Shown: piece after piece, positions 34,886-43,824 of the stretch
Numbering within the stretch: the first letter of the stretch is position 1
Layout of the letters: each line of letters starts with the position of its first letter
Assembly (NCBI RefSeq): GCF_002117915.1
Contig: NZ_BDJB01000008.1
Coordinates: 310,001-374,000, forward strand
DNA from: Sphingomonas sp. TZW2008
Lineage (GTDB): Bacteria > Pseudomonadota > Alphaproteobacteria > Sphingomonadales > Sphingomonadaceae
DNA: 64,000 nucleotides
Reading direction: 5' to 3'
The notes under the pieces: model-generated
Seen by the model: only the letters and a program-made list of their open reading frames with translations
Database searches by the model: none
Told to the model about the DNA's origin: nothing
Program-made: the position numbers and the translations under genes

Positions 34886-35743
34886 TCACGTGTCTGAGAT
34901 GATTGGGTGGACCTGACCGTGCAGCGCGTGCCGCTGGCTAATCGTGAGCTGCGCGAGCAGCGTCGGGCGCTCGCGCAGCTGCCGCGGCGTCATGCCGGTA
35001 AACCGTTTCAATTCGCGTATGAGATGCGACTGATCGTAGAACCCCTCCGCAAGCAGTTCGTCGAGCGATGCACTGCCGCTGGCGAGCGCTGACGCGGCAC
35101 GCAGTGCGCGATACTTGCGGGCGAGCACCCTTGGCGGCGCGCCGTATAGCGCGTTGCAGCGGCGCTCGACCTGTCGCCGTGACAGCCCGGTCATTGCGAC
35201 GAGTTCGACCACATTGGGTGATGCGCTGCCGGCGAGCCAAGCGTCGATCCTTGCGGCGAACTCGGTCGAGCAGCGCGCGCCGATCGCGACAGCACGGCGG
35301 ACGAAGCTCGCCGCGATGTCGATCCGCGCATCGATGTCGTTCACCGCGCGCATCGCCGCCGCGGCATCGACGACGCCGACGCTCAAGAGGTCGCAGGCAT
35401 CCGCCGCGCGATCGATCATCGCCGATGCCTCGATCCCGATCAGCGCGTGCCAACCCGCCGGCTGCAGACCCATACCGACGAGTTCGATCGGGCCCTCGGC
35501 ACGGGTGCGAATCGCGCCCGTCGTCGGCCCGATGACGTGCAGCATCGGCGAAGGCTGGCAGCGCCCGTCGGCAAAGCGGTAGCTCGCCTCCGCCCCCGAT
35601 CGCAGCCGAAAGCGCAGTTGCGCGTGATCGGCGCGCTCGACATCGTCGAACACGGCAAGATCGGCGCGAAAATGGTAGAATAGCGTGACGTACGGCCGAA
35701 GGTCCTCGGGCGGCACCCGATAGTCGAGCTGAACGACATCCAC
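34886..35743 (-). CDS. AraC-family transcriptional regulator
   Basis: 285 residues with an N-terminal effector domain (RPYVTLFYHFRADL, then VIGPTTGAIRTRAEGP) and a C-terminal AraC HTH domain: VELVAMTGLSRRQVERRCNALYG followed by ELLAEGFYDQSHLIRELKRFTGMTPRQ. The only suitable start is GTG 35743, preceded by A-A-G plus a run of nine G on the coding strand that probably supplies the ribosome-binding site. Targets are unknown; it is divergent from pyrD. Confidence 0.85.
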   Translation of the reverse strand: MDVVQLDYRVPPEDLRPYVTLFYHFRADLAVFDDVERADHAQLRFRLRSGAEASYRFADGRCQPSPMLHVIGPTTGAIRTRAEGPIELVGMGLQPAGWHALIGIEASAMIDRAADACDLLSVGVVDAAAAMRAVNDIDARIDIAASFVRRAVAIGARCSTEFAARIDAWLAGSASPNVVELVAMTGLSRRQVERRCNALYGAPPRVLARKYRALRAASALASGSASLDELLAEGFYDQSHLIRELKRFTGMTPRQLRERPTLLAQLTISQRHALHGQVHPIISDT

Positions 35744-35750
35744 AGTTGCG

Positions 35751-35759
35751 CCCCCCCCC
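35751..35759. repeat. Nine-C homopolymer before the AraC-type start codon
   Basis: On the coding (minus) strand this is a run of nine G between 8 and 16 bases before the GTG start, at the position of the Shine-Dalgarno sequence. Slippage here would change ribosome-binding-site spacing rather than the reading frame. Confidence 0.6.
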
Positions 35760-35841
35760 TTCCGGCCGCGTCGGGAAGAATAGCGCTTTGTCTGACCCGG
35801 TGCAAAGCGGCCCGGTCGCCGCTGGCGCCGGGCCGTAGGTT

Positions 35842-35864
35842 AGAACCCGCAAACCGCGGGTTCT
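35842..35864. other. Hairpin in the AraC-pyrD divergent region
   Basis: Inverted repeat agaacccgc/gcgggttct with a 5-base loop, about 130 bp before pyrD and about 100 bp before the AraC-type gene start. No T-run follows on either strand. It may be a regulator site, or a terminator stem for an unseen leader transcript. Confidence 0.45.
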
Positions 35865-35992
35865 TCAGGTCGCGAGCACAATAGGCCCTCGAATCGCGAC
35901 GATGTATTGTATGGAATCGCCGCCGCGTACGGTGGACCAATAATGATGAAAGGGCGCTTGATTCCGGCGGTGCCTGTGGCACCGGGCGCGGC

Positions 35993-37021
35993 ATGACCTT
36001 TGCGCTGCGTCCCGCCCTTTTCGCTCTTCATCCCGAACGGGCGCATCGTTTGACGATCCGTGGCCTTGCCGCTTGGGGGGCGATTGGCACGCCTGGAGCG
36101 CGACGGTTCGACGATCCGATGCTCGCGACACGCGTCGCCGACATCGACTTCGGCAATCCGCTGGGCGTTGCAGCCGGGGTCGACAAGGACGGCGAAGCAG
36201 TGGCGGGATTGCACGCGCTTGGCTTCGGCGCGGTCGAGGTCGGCACGCTGACACCACTACCGCAAGCCGGCAACGCCAAGCCGCGCCTGTTCCGGCTCGT
36301 CGCCGATCGCGGCGTGATCAACCGCATGGGCTTCAACAACGGTGGCCTCGACGGGGGGCTCGCCCGACTGCCGGCAAAGCGGCGCGGTGTGCTTGGCTTG
36401 AACGTCGGCGCGAACAAGGACGCGGCGGATCGCATCGCCGATTACGTCACGGGCGTCGGCAAAGCGGCGGCGATCACGGACTATGTCACGATCAACGTCA
36501 GCTCGCCGAACACGCCGGGGCTGCGCGATCTTCAGCACGGGCAGCCGCTGCGCGATCTGCTCGCTGCGACCCGCGCCGCGGCTGGTACGCGGCCGCTGTT
36601 CCTCAAGGTCGCGCCCGATCTCACGCCCGCGGCGATCGACGATATCGCGCGGGCGGTCATCGACCACCGCCTCGACGCGCTGATCGTCGGCAACACGACG
36701 GTGTCACGGCCCCCGCTCGCCTCGCCGGCGCGCAACGAGATGGGCGGTCTATCGGGCGCGCCGCTCGCCGCGCTCGCCGCGGAGCGGCTGGGCGATTTTC
36801 GGCGAGCAACGGGCGGCGCAATCCCGCTGATCGCCGCCGGTGGCATCGACAGCGGCGAAGAGGCCTATGCCCGCATCCGCGCAGGTGCGAGCCTGGTCCA
36901 GCTCTACTCGGCGATGGTCTATGCCGGACCGGGGTTGCCGCAGCGGCTGCTGCGCGATTTGGCAGCGCTGCTGCGCCGCGACGGCTTTGCCTCTGTCGGT
37001 GAGGCGGTGGGCACCGGTTGA
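35993..37021 (+). CDS. pyrD: Dihydroorotate dehydrogenase (quinone), class 2
   Basis: FMN enzyme at the inner membrane that oxidises dihydroorotate to orotate with quinone as acceptor, in pyrimidine synthesis. The 342-residue protein has PLGVAAGVDKDGEAV, NRMGFNN, the catalytic-Ser segment NVSSPNTPGLR, and C-terminal IAAGGIDSGEEAYARIRAGAS. The N-terminal helical extension (MTFALRPALFALHPERAHRL) identifies the membrane-associated class 2. It is followed 31 bp later by ggt. Confidence 0.95.
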   Translation: MTFALRPALFALHPERAHRLTIRGLAAWGAIGTPGARRFDDPMLATRVADIDFGNPLGVAAGVDKDGEAVAGLHALGFGAVEVGTLTPLPQAGNAKPRLFRLVADRGVINRMGFNNGGLDGGLARLPAKRRGVLGLNVGANKDAADRIADYVTGVGKAAAITDYVTINVSSPNTPGLRDLQHGQPLRDLLAATRAAAGTRPLFLKVAPDLTPAAIDDIARAVIDHRLDALIVGNTTVSRPPLASPARNEMGGLSGAPLAALAAERLGDFRRATGGAIPLIAAGGIDSGEEAYARIRAGASLVQLYSAMVYAGPGLPQRLLRDLAALLRRDGFASVGEAVGTG

Positions 37022-37052
37022 CGCCGCGGAAGGCGCCGATAGGGTCCGCGGC

Positions 37053-38819
37053 ATGACCAGAACGCTGGCGCTCGCCGCCTTGCTCGCCCCGCTTGCCGCC
37101 CCAATCCCCGCCCTTGCGCAGGTAGCCGCAACTACCCGCACTGCGTCGCCAGGCATGGTGACGTCCGCCGATCCCCGCGCAACCGAAGCCGGCGCGGAGA
37201 TCCTGCGCGCGGGCGGTTCGGCGGCGGACGCGGCGATGGCGATGATGCTCGCGCTTACGGTAGTCGAGCCGCAGTCGAGTGGGATCGGCGGCGGTGGCTT
37301 CCTGCTGCATCAAAGCGCGGGCGGTCCGCTGGAAACGATCGACGGGCGTGAAAAGGCGCCGGCTGCCGCGACGCCGCAGCGTTTCCTCGGGCCGGACGGC
37401 AAGCCGGTGCCGCACATTCAGGCGTTTCCCGGCGGCAAGTCGGTCGGCGTGCCGGGCAACGTGCGGCTGATGGCGCTGGCGACGAAGAAATGGGGCAAGC
37501 TGCCGTGGCGCGCCCTGTTCGCGCCCGCAATCCGCCTCGCCGAGCAGGGCTATCGCGTCACGCGACCGATGGCCGCGGCGAGCGCCAACCTGTCGCCGCT
37601 ATGGGCGGGCGGCAGCACCGCGGTCGCCGGGCCCGAAGGCGGCGCGTCGACCGGGACCGGCGCCGCGAGCGGGCGCTTTCCGGACGTCGCCGCGCTCTAC
37701 ACGCAGAACGGCAAGCCGCTGGTCGAGGGTGCGACCGTCCGCAATCCCGCGCTTGCCAAGCTGCTGCGGCAACTCGCCGCCCGCGGCCCCGATGCCTTCT
37801 ACAAGGGCCAGAACGCGACCGCGCTGATCAAGGCGGTGACGACCACCAGCGTCGCACCGAGCGACATGACGCGCGCCGATCTCGCCGCCTATCAGGCGAA
37901 GGAACGCGCACCGGTGTGCGGCAGCTATCGCGGCTATCGCGTGTGCGGCATGGGCCCACCCTCGTCGGGCGCGACGACCGTGCTTCAGATCCTGGGGATG
38001 CTCGAACGGTTCGATCTCGCCAAGCTCGGCCAGGCATCGCCGGTCGCGTGGCACCTCATCGCCGAGGCGATGCAACTCGCCTATGCCGATCGCGAGACCT
38101 ATCTCGGCGACCCCGATTTCGTCGCGGTGCCGGTCGCCGGGCTAATCGATCGCGGCTATATCGCGCAGCGTTCGGGGCTGATCGCGGCGGACCGCACGCT
38201 TGGCCGTTATCCGCCCGGCACGCCGCCCGGCGCCGCGCCGCGCACCATGGCAGTCCAGCCCGACCGGCCGGGGACGACGCACTTCATCGCGATCGATCGC
38301 GCAGGCGACATCGCGACGATAACGTCGACGGTCGAAGGGCCGTTCGGCAGCCAGCTGATCGCCAACGGCTACGTCCTCAACAACGAACTGACCGATTTCA
38401 CGCTGGCGCCCGAGCGCAACGGTGCGCCCGTCGCCAATCGTGTAGAGGGCGGCAAGCGGCCGCTGTCGTCGATGGCGCCGACGATCGTCTACGATGCCGC
38501 GGGCCAGCCGGTGTTCACGGTCGGCGCGGCGGGCGGCAAAACGATTATCATGCAGGTCGCCAAGGCAATTATCGCGCATGTCGACTGGAAGATGCCGGCG
38601 CGTGAGGCAATCGGGCTCGGGCTCGTCTTCTTCAACCAGGAAGGGTTGGTGCTCGAACAGGGGACGAGCCTCGTCGCGATGCAGCCGGCACTGGAAAAGC
38701 TGGGGCACACGGTGAGCGTCGGGCGATTGGGACTAAAGGCGAACGCCGCAGAGAAGACCGTCGATGGCTGGGTTGGCGCGGCCGATCCGCGCGGCGTCGG
38801 CACCGCGCTGCGGCAGTAA
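37053..38819 (+). CDS. ggt: Gamma-glutamyltransferase
   Basis: Periplasmic N-terminal-nucleophile hydrolase that removes gamma-glutamyl groups from glutathione. The 588-residue precursor has a signal peptide (residues 1-22, LAAPIPALA). It cleaves itself before Thr408 in PGTTHFIAIDRAG, the TTH nucleophile motif, into large and small subunits. SSIGGGGFL-type glycine loops (SGIGGGGFLLH) and the downstream RPLSSMAPTIVYD are present. ATG 37053 is chosen for the signal peptide; the open frame upstream overlaps pyrD. Confidence 0.94.
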   Translation: MTRTLALAALLAPLAAPIPALAQVAATTRTASPGMVTSADPRATEAGAEILRAGGSAADAAMAMMLALTVVEPQSSGIGGGGFLLHQSAGGPLETIDGREKAPAAATPQRFLGPDGKPVPHIQAFPGGKSVGVPGNVRLMALATKKWGKLPWRALFAPAIRLAEQGYRVTRPMAAASANLSPLWAGGSTAVAGPEGGASTGTGAASGRFPDVAALYTQNGKPLVEGATVRNPALAKLLRQLAARGPDAFYKGQNATALIKAVTTTSVAPSDMTRADLAAYQAKERAPVCGSYRGYRVCGMGPPSSGATTVLQILGMLERFDLAKLGQASPVAWHLIAEAMQLAYADRETYLGDPDFVAVPVAGLIDRGYIAQRSGLIAADRTLGRYPPGTPPGAAPRTMAVQPDRPGTTHFIAIDRAGDIATITSTVEGPFGSQLIANGYVLNNELTDFTLAPERNGAPVANRVEGGKRPLSSMAPTIVYDAAGQPVFTVGAAGGKTIIMQVAKAIIAHVDWKMPAREAIGLGLVFFNQEGLVLEQGTSLVAMQPALEKLGHTVSVGRLGLKANAAEKTVDGWVGAADPRGVGTALRQ

Positions 38820-38877
38820 CCGCCGGCAAATCGATACTCCCCGGCAGCGGGAGATTTTGGCAGAGAGGACCGCGGCG

Positions 38878-40665
38878 TTGCGTAAGCTCGAGCATTTTCC
38901 CAACCTCGTGACGATGTTCTTCACCCGCGCGGCGGAGAAGGGCGACGCGCCGTTCCTGTGGGCGAAGCGCAACGGCGCGTGGCGGGCGACCAGCTGGGCC
39001 GAGGCGGCGCGGCAGGTGGCGAGCCTTGCCACGGCGCTCAAGGCGCAGGGGGTGCAGCCCGGCGACCGCGTGATGCTGGTGAGCGAGAACCGCCCCGAAT
39101 GGTGCCTGAGCGACCTCGCGATCATGGCCGCGGGCGCGATCACCGTGCCGACCTACACTACCAATACCGAGCGCGATCACGCGCACATCATCGAGAATTC
39201 GGGCGCACGCGCCGTCATCGTCTCGACGCAGAAGCTCGCCGACGTGCTGCTGAAGGCGGTGCTGCGCACGACGCATATCGAAACCGTCATCGCGATCGAG
39301 CCACTGCGCCCGCGCCCGTCGGGGGTGCGCAGCTGCAACTGGCACGGCCTAATCGAGGATCATCCCGCCGATCCGGCGACGATCGCGGCACAGGCGACGT
39401 TCGCGCGCAGCGATACCGCCTGCATCATCTATACCTCGGGCACCGGCGGCGCGCCGCGCGGCGTGATGCAGCATCACGGCGCGATCCTGCACAACGTCGC
39501 GGGGTGCGCCGACGTCATTTCGGAGGATCTCGGCTGGGACGACGAGGTATTTCTATCGTTCCTGCCGTTAAGCCACGCGTACGAGCATACCGGCGGGCAG
39601 TTCGTGCCGATCGGCATGGGCGGGCAGATCTACTATGCCGAGAGCCTGGAGAAGCTCGCCGCGAACATGGAGGAAGCGCAGCCGACGATCATGTTCGTCG
39701 TGCCGCGTCTGTTCGAGGTGCTGCGCACCCGCATCAGCAAGACGATCGCCAAGCAGGGCGGCCTGTCGCAAAAGCTGCTCGGTGCGGCGATCGAGATTGG
39801 CGAGAAGCGCGCCGCGGGGACGTTGCGCCTGGCAGATCGCCCCAAGGCGCTGGTCGTCGACCGCCTGTTCAAGCCCAAGATCGCCAAGCGGTTCGGCGGC
39901 CGGATGAAGGCGATGGTATCGGGCGGCGCGCCGCTGACGCCCGAGGTCGGCATCTTCTTCCAGTCGCTCGGCGTCCGCTTCCTACAAGGCTACGGCCAGA
40001 CCGAGGCTGGGCCGGTGATTTCGTGCAACCGGCCAAAGGTGGGCGTGACGGTCGACAGCGTCGGCCCGCCGCTGCCCGCGACTGAGGTGCGGATTGCCGA
40101 CGACGGCGAGATCCTGGTCCGCGGCGAGCTCGTCATGCACGGCTATTGGCGCAATCCCGCCGAGACGGAGCGCGTGCTGCAGGACGGCTGGCTGCATACC
40201 GGCGATATCGGCGTGTTCGACGCGGCGGGGCGGATCAAGATCACCGACCGTAAGAAGGATCTCATCATCAACGACAAGGGCGACAATATCGCCCCTCAGA
40301 AGGTCGAGGGGATGCTGACGCTGCAGCCCGAGATCCTGCAGGCGATGATCGCCGGCGATCGCAAGCCGCACATGGTGGCGGTGATCGTGCCCGATCCGGA
40401 ATGGACGCAGGAATGGTGCGCGGCGAGCGGCACACGGTGCGATTTCACGACGCTGGCGCAGAACAGCGATTATCGCACCGCGATCGGCCGCGCGGTCGAG
40501 CGGACCAACAAGGAATTGTCGGTAATCGAGCGCGTCCGCCGCTTCATCCTCGCCGACGCGCAATTCACGATCGAGAACGAGCAAATGACGCCGAGCATGA
40601 AGATCCGCCGCCACGTGCTGCGGCAGGTGTACGGCGAGCGGCTCGATGCGCTCTACAAGAACTGA
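38878..40665 (+). CDS. AMP-binding long-chain acyl-CoA ligase
   Basis: 595-residue adenylate-forming enzyme that activates fatty acids to acyl-CoA. Motifs in order are IIYTSGTGGAPRGVMQHH (P-loop), GYGQTEAGPVIS, GWLHTGDIGVFDAAG and KDLIINDKGDNIAPQKVE (C-terminal hinge with Lys). The start is inferred as TTG 38878 because AGAGAGGA precedes it and the family begins just before LEHFPNLVTMFFTRA; in-frame ATG 38764 lies inside ggt. This long insert-containing type resembles FadD15/AMP-forming ligases. Confidence 0.88.
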   Translation: MRKLEHFPNLVTMFFTRAAEKGDAPFLWAKRNGAWRATSWAEAARQVASLATALKAQGVQPGDRVMLVSENRPEWCLSDLAIMAAGAITVPTYTTNTERDHAHIIENSGARAVIVSTQKLADVLLKAVLRTTHIETVIAIEPLRPRPSGVRSCNWHGLIEDHPADPATIAAQATFARSDTACIIYTSGTGGAPRGVMQHHGAILHNVAGCADVISEDLGWDDEVFLSFLPLSHAYEHTGGQFVPIGMGGQIYYAESLEKLAANMEEAQPTIMFVVPRLFEVLRTRISKTIAKQGGLSQKLLGAAIEIGEKRAAGTLRLADRPKALVVDRLFKPKIAKRFGGRMKAMVSGGAPLTPEVGIFFQSLGVRFLQGYGQTEAGPVISCNRPKVGVTVDSVGPPLPATEVRIADDGEILVRGELVMHGYWRNPAETERVLQDGWLHTGDIGVFDAAGRIKITDRKKDLIINDKGDNIAPQKVEGMLTLQPEILQAMIAGDRKPHMVAVIVPDPEWTQEWCAASGTRCDFTTLAQNSDYRTAIGRAVERTNKELSVIERVRRFILADAQFTIENEQMTPSMKIRRHVLRQVYGERLDALYKN

Positions 40666-40675
40666 TCCGTCGCGA

Positions 40676-40703
40676 TCCCGCCCCGGCCGTCACCGGGGCG
40701 GGA
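40676..40703. terminator. Bidirectional terminator hairpin
   Basis: Perfect 11-bp inverted repeat tcccgccccgg/ccggggcggga with a 6-base loop, between the convergent acyl-CoA ligase and M16 peptidase genes. There is no T-run on either side, as is frequent in GC-rich alphaproteobacteria. Confidence 0.7.
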
Positions 40704-40708
40704 CCGCA

Positions 40709-43639
40709 TCACTTCGCGGCGGTCTTCGGTAGCACCACTAGCGTCCAATCCTTGTCGGGGCGCAGATACTTCGCCGCCGTCGCCTGAAGGATCGCTGGCG
40801 TGATCGACATATAGTCGCTCACCAGCGTGCTCGCCCCGGCGAGACGCTTGGGATCATACGCACCGCCGCTCGTTTGGATCAGCCAGAACTGGTTCCCCGA
40901 CGAGGCGCGCGACAGATATTGCATCATCGGCCCGATCGCGCGGCGAAGCTCGTCCTGATCGACCGGCTTGGCGACGAGCTCGGCGGCGATCTCGCGGCTT
41001 AGCTTGTAGAACAGATCGACGTTGGCGGGCGCGACCTGGCCGACGGCGATGAACCGCCCGCCCGATTGCAGGCCGAGCGGCCACTGGCTCGCCGCGCTCG
41101 GGCTGTAGCTTGCACCGGCGACCGACCGCAGCCGGTCGAACAGCCGGTCGCCGAAGATTGCCGACAGAATGTCGAGGCGGCGGCTCTCCGCGATGCCGTC
41201 CGTCCCGCCGCCGGTCGGCCATGCGATGACGGCGGCGGCCTGCGTATCCGCGCCATTGTGGGTAAGGACGACGGGCTGCGCGTTGTGCGCCGGGAACGCG
41301 GCGGTCGGTGCGACGACGGGCGCCTCGGTGCGCGGTTTCAACGCCCCGAACGTCCGTGCCACGGCGGCGATCGCCTCGTCCGCCTTCACGTCGCCGAACA
41401 CGTCGACCTCGACCGGCCCGGTCGCGAGCAGCGGTTCCCACAGCTTGCGGAACGCCTCGGGCGTCAGCGCGTCGATCTCGGCGCGGGTCGGCGGGCCCCA
41501 CCGCGGATCGCCGGCGCGGATCAACCGCTCGAGATCGCGCGAAAGGACGCCGTCGGGCGACGATTCGAACCCGGCGTATCCTGCCAGCGCGCCCGCCTTG
41601 GCGCGCAGCACCGGCGCCGGATCCCAGCGCGGCGCGACGAGCTTCGCCGCCATCAACGCGAGGTTGTCGGCATAATCCCCCGGCGTCGTCATCGCGCTCA
41701 TCACGAAGGCATCATCGGTCAGATCGAAGTCGAGCCCCATGCGCCGCCCGGTGGTGAGCGCGTCGAGATCGCCCTGGCTCCATTTGCCGATGCCGCTCTG
41801 CACCAACGCCGAATCCGCCGCCCACGCCGCCGTCGAGCGGTTACTCGGCAGCGCGGACTGGCCGCGCCCGAAGCGCACGCGCAGGTAGACGCGCCCGGTT
41901 TCCGACGAGTTCGCGTAGAGCAGCATGCGCGTGCCGTTGGCGAAGGTGACCTTCTCGACTCCCGGATCGCTCACCGCCTCACGCACGGTGACGGTGCCCG
42001 GCTTGCCGAGCTTGGGCAGATCCTTGAAATCGACCTTCGCCTGCTGCGCGCGGCGCCCGGCGAGCTTCGACACGTCCGCGGACAGCGCCGCGGCGAGCTT
42101 GGCGGCGGCGGTCGGATCCGCGGCGCGCGTGTTGAGCAACGCGCGTTCGGCATCGCCCTTGAACACGCGGCGCGTCGATTCGAGGATGCCGGCGGCGGAG
42201 AACATGCCCTTCTGCCGCGCGGCGAGGAAAATGTTGTACGATTCCTGCGGGCCGGCAACCGTCTCGCGGATGTCGAGCGCCTGCACCATGTCGTCGGCCT
42301 GTTTCGCGCCAGCCTCGACGCGGGCAGTCTCGACGTCGTTCTTCATCGCCCCGTCGAACTCGGCGGTCTCGCGATCAACCTCGGCCTGCGTCGGCGCGGT
42401 CGCCATCGCATCTGCGATCACCGCGCGCACATCCTTTACCGCGGCCTCCCAATCATCGCCGATCGGCAGGATGCTGGTGAAGGTGCCGTTCGCCGAGCGC
42501 GCGACGTCGTCGAGGCTGACGCTCGCCTGCAGGAAGCTGCCGCCGGCACGCGCGCGCGTCTCGAGCCGGCGGTTGATCACGCGCATCGCGACGAGGTCGA
42601 CGAGCCGCTTCTGGTTGAAGATCACCGTGTCGTCGCGATACGTCCACGGGCGCAGCGTCGCGGCAATGACGAGCGGCGGCAGCGACGCCTCGCTGATCGC
42701 TGCGGTCTTGGTGGCGTTGGGATCGGGCTTGCCGAAGTCTGGCTCGGCGGGATCGGGGCCGACGCCTTTCCAGCCGCCGAAGTTCTTGACGACGAGCCGC
42801 GCCGCGATTGCCGGATCGATGTCGCCCGAGATGATCACCACCGTCTTCGACGGACGATACCAGCGATCGTGGAACGCCTTCACGCTCCCGGCGGTCGCCG
42901 CCTCGAGCGTCTTGACGTTACCGATCGGCGAACGATCCGCGAGCGGCTGGCCGGCGAAGAACAAGGCGTTGCGCGCGTCCGACAGCCGCACCTGCGGCCC
43001 CGGCGCCTCGCGCTGCTCGGCAAGCACGGCGGGGCGCTCGGCGGCGAGCCCCTGGTCGTTGATGCCGGGTTCGGACATCATGCCGGCGAAAATCTTGAGG
43101 CTCTCGTCGAGGTTGGTCTCGGTCGCGGCCGGGAGGTCGAGCTTGTAGACGGTCTGCGTCGGTGTGGTGGAGGCGTTCGAATCCGAGCCGAAGGTGGCGC
43201 CGAAGCGCTGCCACACGCGCTTCGCCTCGCCGTCCGGCACGTATTTCGATCCCCGGAACGAGAGGTGCTCGATGAGGTGCGCGTAACCGCGCTCGCTGTC
43301 GGTCTCGTTGAGCGACCCGGCGTCGATCCTTACGCGCACCGCGACCTGCCCGGGCGGCACGCCGTTCTTGCGCACCGCGTAGCGCAGCCCGTTGGGCAGC
43401 GCACCGAAGTTCCACGCCGGATCGGGCGGAATGTCCGACCCTTTGAACAGCCACGGCGCAGTGTCGACGCGGATCGTGGAGGGATCGACCACAGTGGTCT
43501 GCGAAGGCGCCGGCGGCGCCGCGGCCGGCGCTGCTGGCCGGACGGGCTTGCGGGCTGCCTGCTGGCCGATGGCGGGAACGACGGCAAGGAGCGAGACGGC
43601 GGCGAACGACGCGCCGAGCGCGCGCGGGAAAGCGATCAT
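40709..43639 (-). CDS. Large secreted M16 zinc peptidase
   Basis: 976-residue pitrilysin-type metalloprotease with a signal peptide (residues 1-25, VPAIGQ) and a Pro/Ala-rich linker. The inverted zinc motif is HLIEH (H121, E124, H125), and FDGAM.../YRPSKTVVIISGDID follows within the first M16 unit. A second, catalytically degenerate M16 unit occupies the C-terminal half (RMLLYANSSETGRVYLRVRFGRGQ onward). ATG 43639 is chosen for the signal peptide. Its periplasmic or surface substrate is unknown. Confidence 0.9.
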   Translation of the reverse strand: MIAFPRALGASFAAVSLLAVVPAIGQQAARKPVRPAAPAAAPPAPSQTTVVDPSTIRVDTAPWLFKGSDIPPDPAWNFGALPNGLRYAVRKNGVPPGQVAVRVRIDAGSLNETDSERGYAHLIEHLSFRGSKYVPDGEAKRVWQRFGATFGSDSNASTTPTQTVYKLDLPAATETNLDESLKIFAGMMSEPGINDQGLAAERPAVLAEQREAPGPQVRLSDARNALFFAGQPLADRSPIGNVKTLEAATAGSVKAFHDRWYRPSKTVVIISGDIDPAIAARLVVKNFGGWKGVGPDPAEPDFGKPDPNATKTAAISEASLPPLVIAATLRPWTYRDDTVIFNQKRLVDLVAMRVINRRLETRARAGGSFLQASVSLDDVARSANGTFTSILPIGDDWEAAVKDVRAVIADAMATAPTQAEVDRETAEFDGAMKNDVETARVEAGAKQADDMVQALDIRETVAGPQESYNIFLAARQKGMFSAAGILESTRRVFKGDAERALLNTRAADPTAAAKLAAALSADVSKLAGRRAQQAKVDFKDLPKLGKPGTVTVREAVSDPGVEKVTFANGTRMLLYANSSETGRVYLRVRFGRGQSALPSNRSTAAWAADSALVQSGIGKWSQGDLDALTTGRRMGLDFDLTDDAFVMSAMTTPGDYADNLALMAAKLVAPRWDPAPVLRAKAGALAGYAGFESSPDGVLSRDLERLIRAGDPRWGPPTRAEIDALTPEAFRKLWEPLLATGPVEVDVFGDVKADEAIAAVARTFGALKPRTEAPVVAPTAAFPAHNAQPVVLTHNGADTQAAAVIAWPTGGGTDGIAESRRLDILSAIFGDRLFDRLRSVAGASYSPSAASQWPLGLQSGGRFIAVGQVAPANVDLFYKLSREIAAELVAKPVDQDELRRAIGPMMQYLSRASSGNQFWLIQTSGGAYDPKRLAGASTLVSDYMSITPAILQATAAKYLRPDKDWTLVVLPKTAAK

Positions 43640-43824
43640 GCGGACGATTGTAGCCACCCGCGTGCATCGTTGCCACACCCCGGCGCGATCTTTCGAGCAA
43701 CGCGTCGATGCCACGTTTTCGTCGCGAATCGACTCTAAGCGACGGCGCGAAGCCGCAAATTTGGTCGGCCGCCCTTGCAATGCGCGGCTCAACGATGCGC
43801 GTGCGGCGCCGGACGGATATCAGG

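Noticed and set aside
41066-43738. 890-codon open frame opposite the M16 peptidase
   Set aside because: Antisense shadow; the minus-strand gene has the zinc motif and signal peptide.
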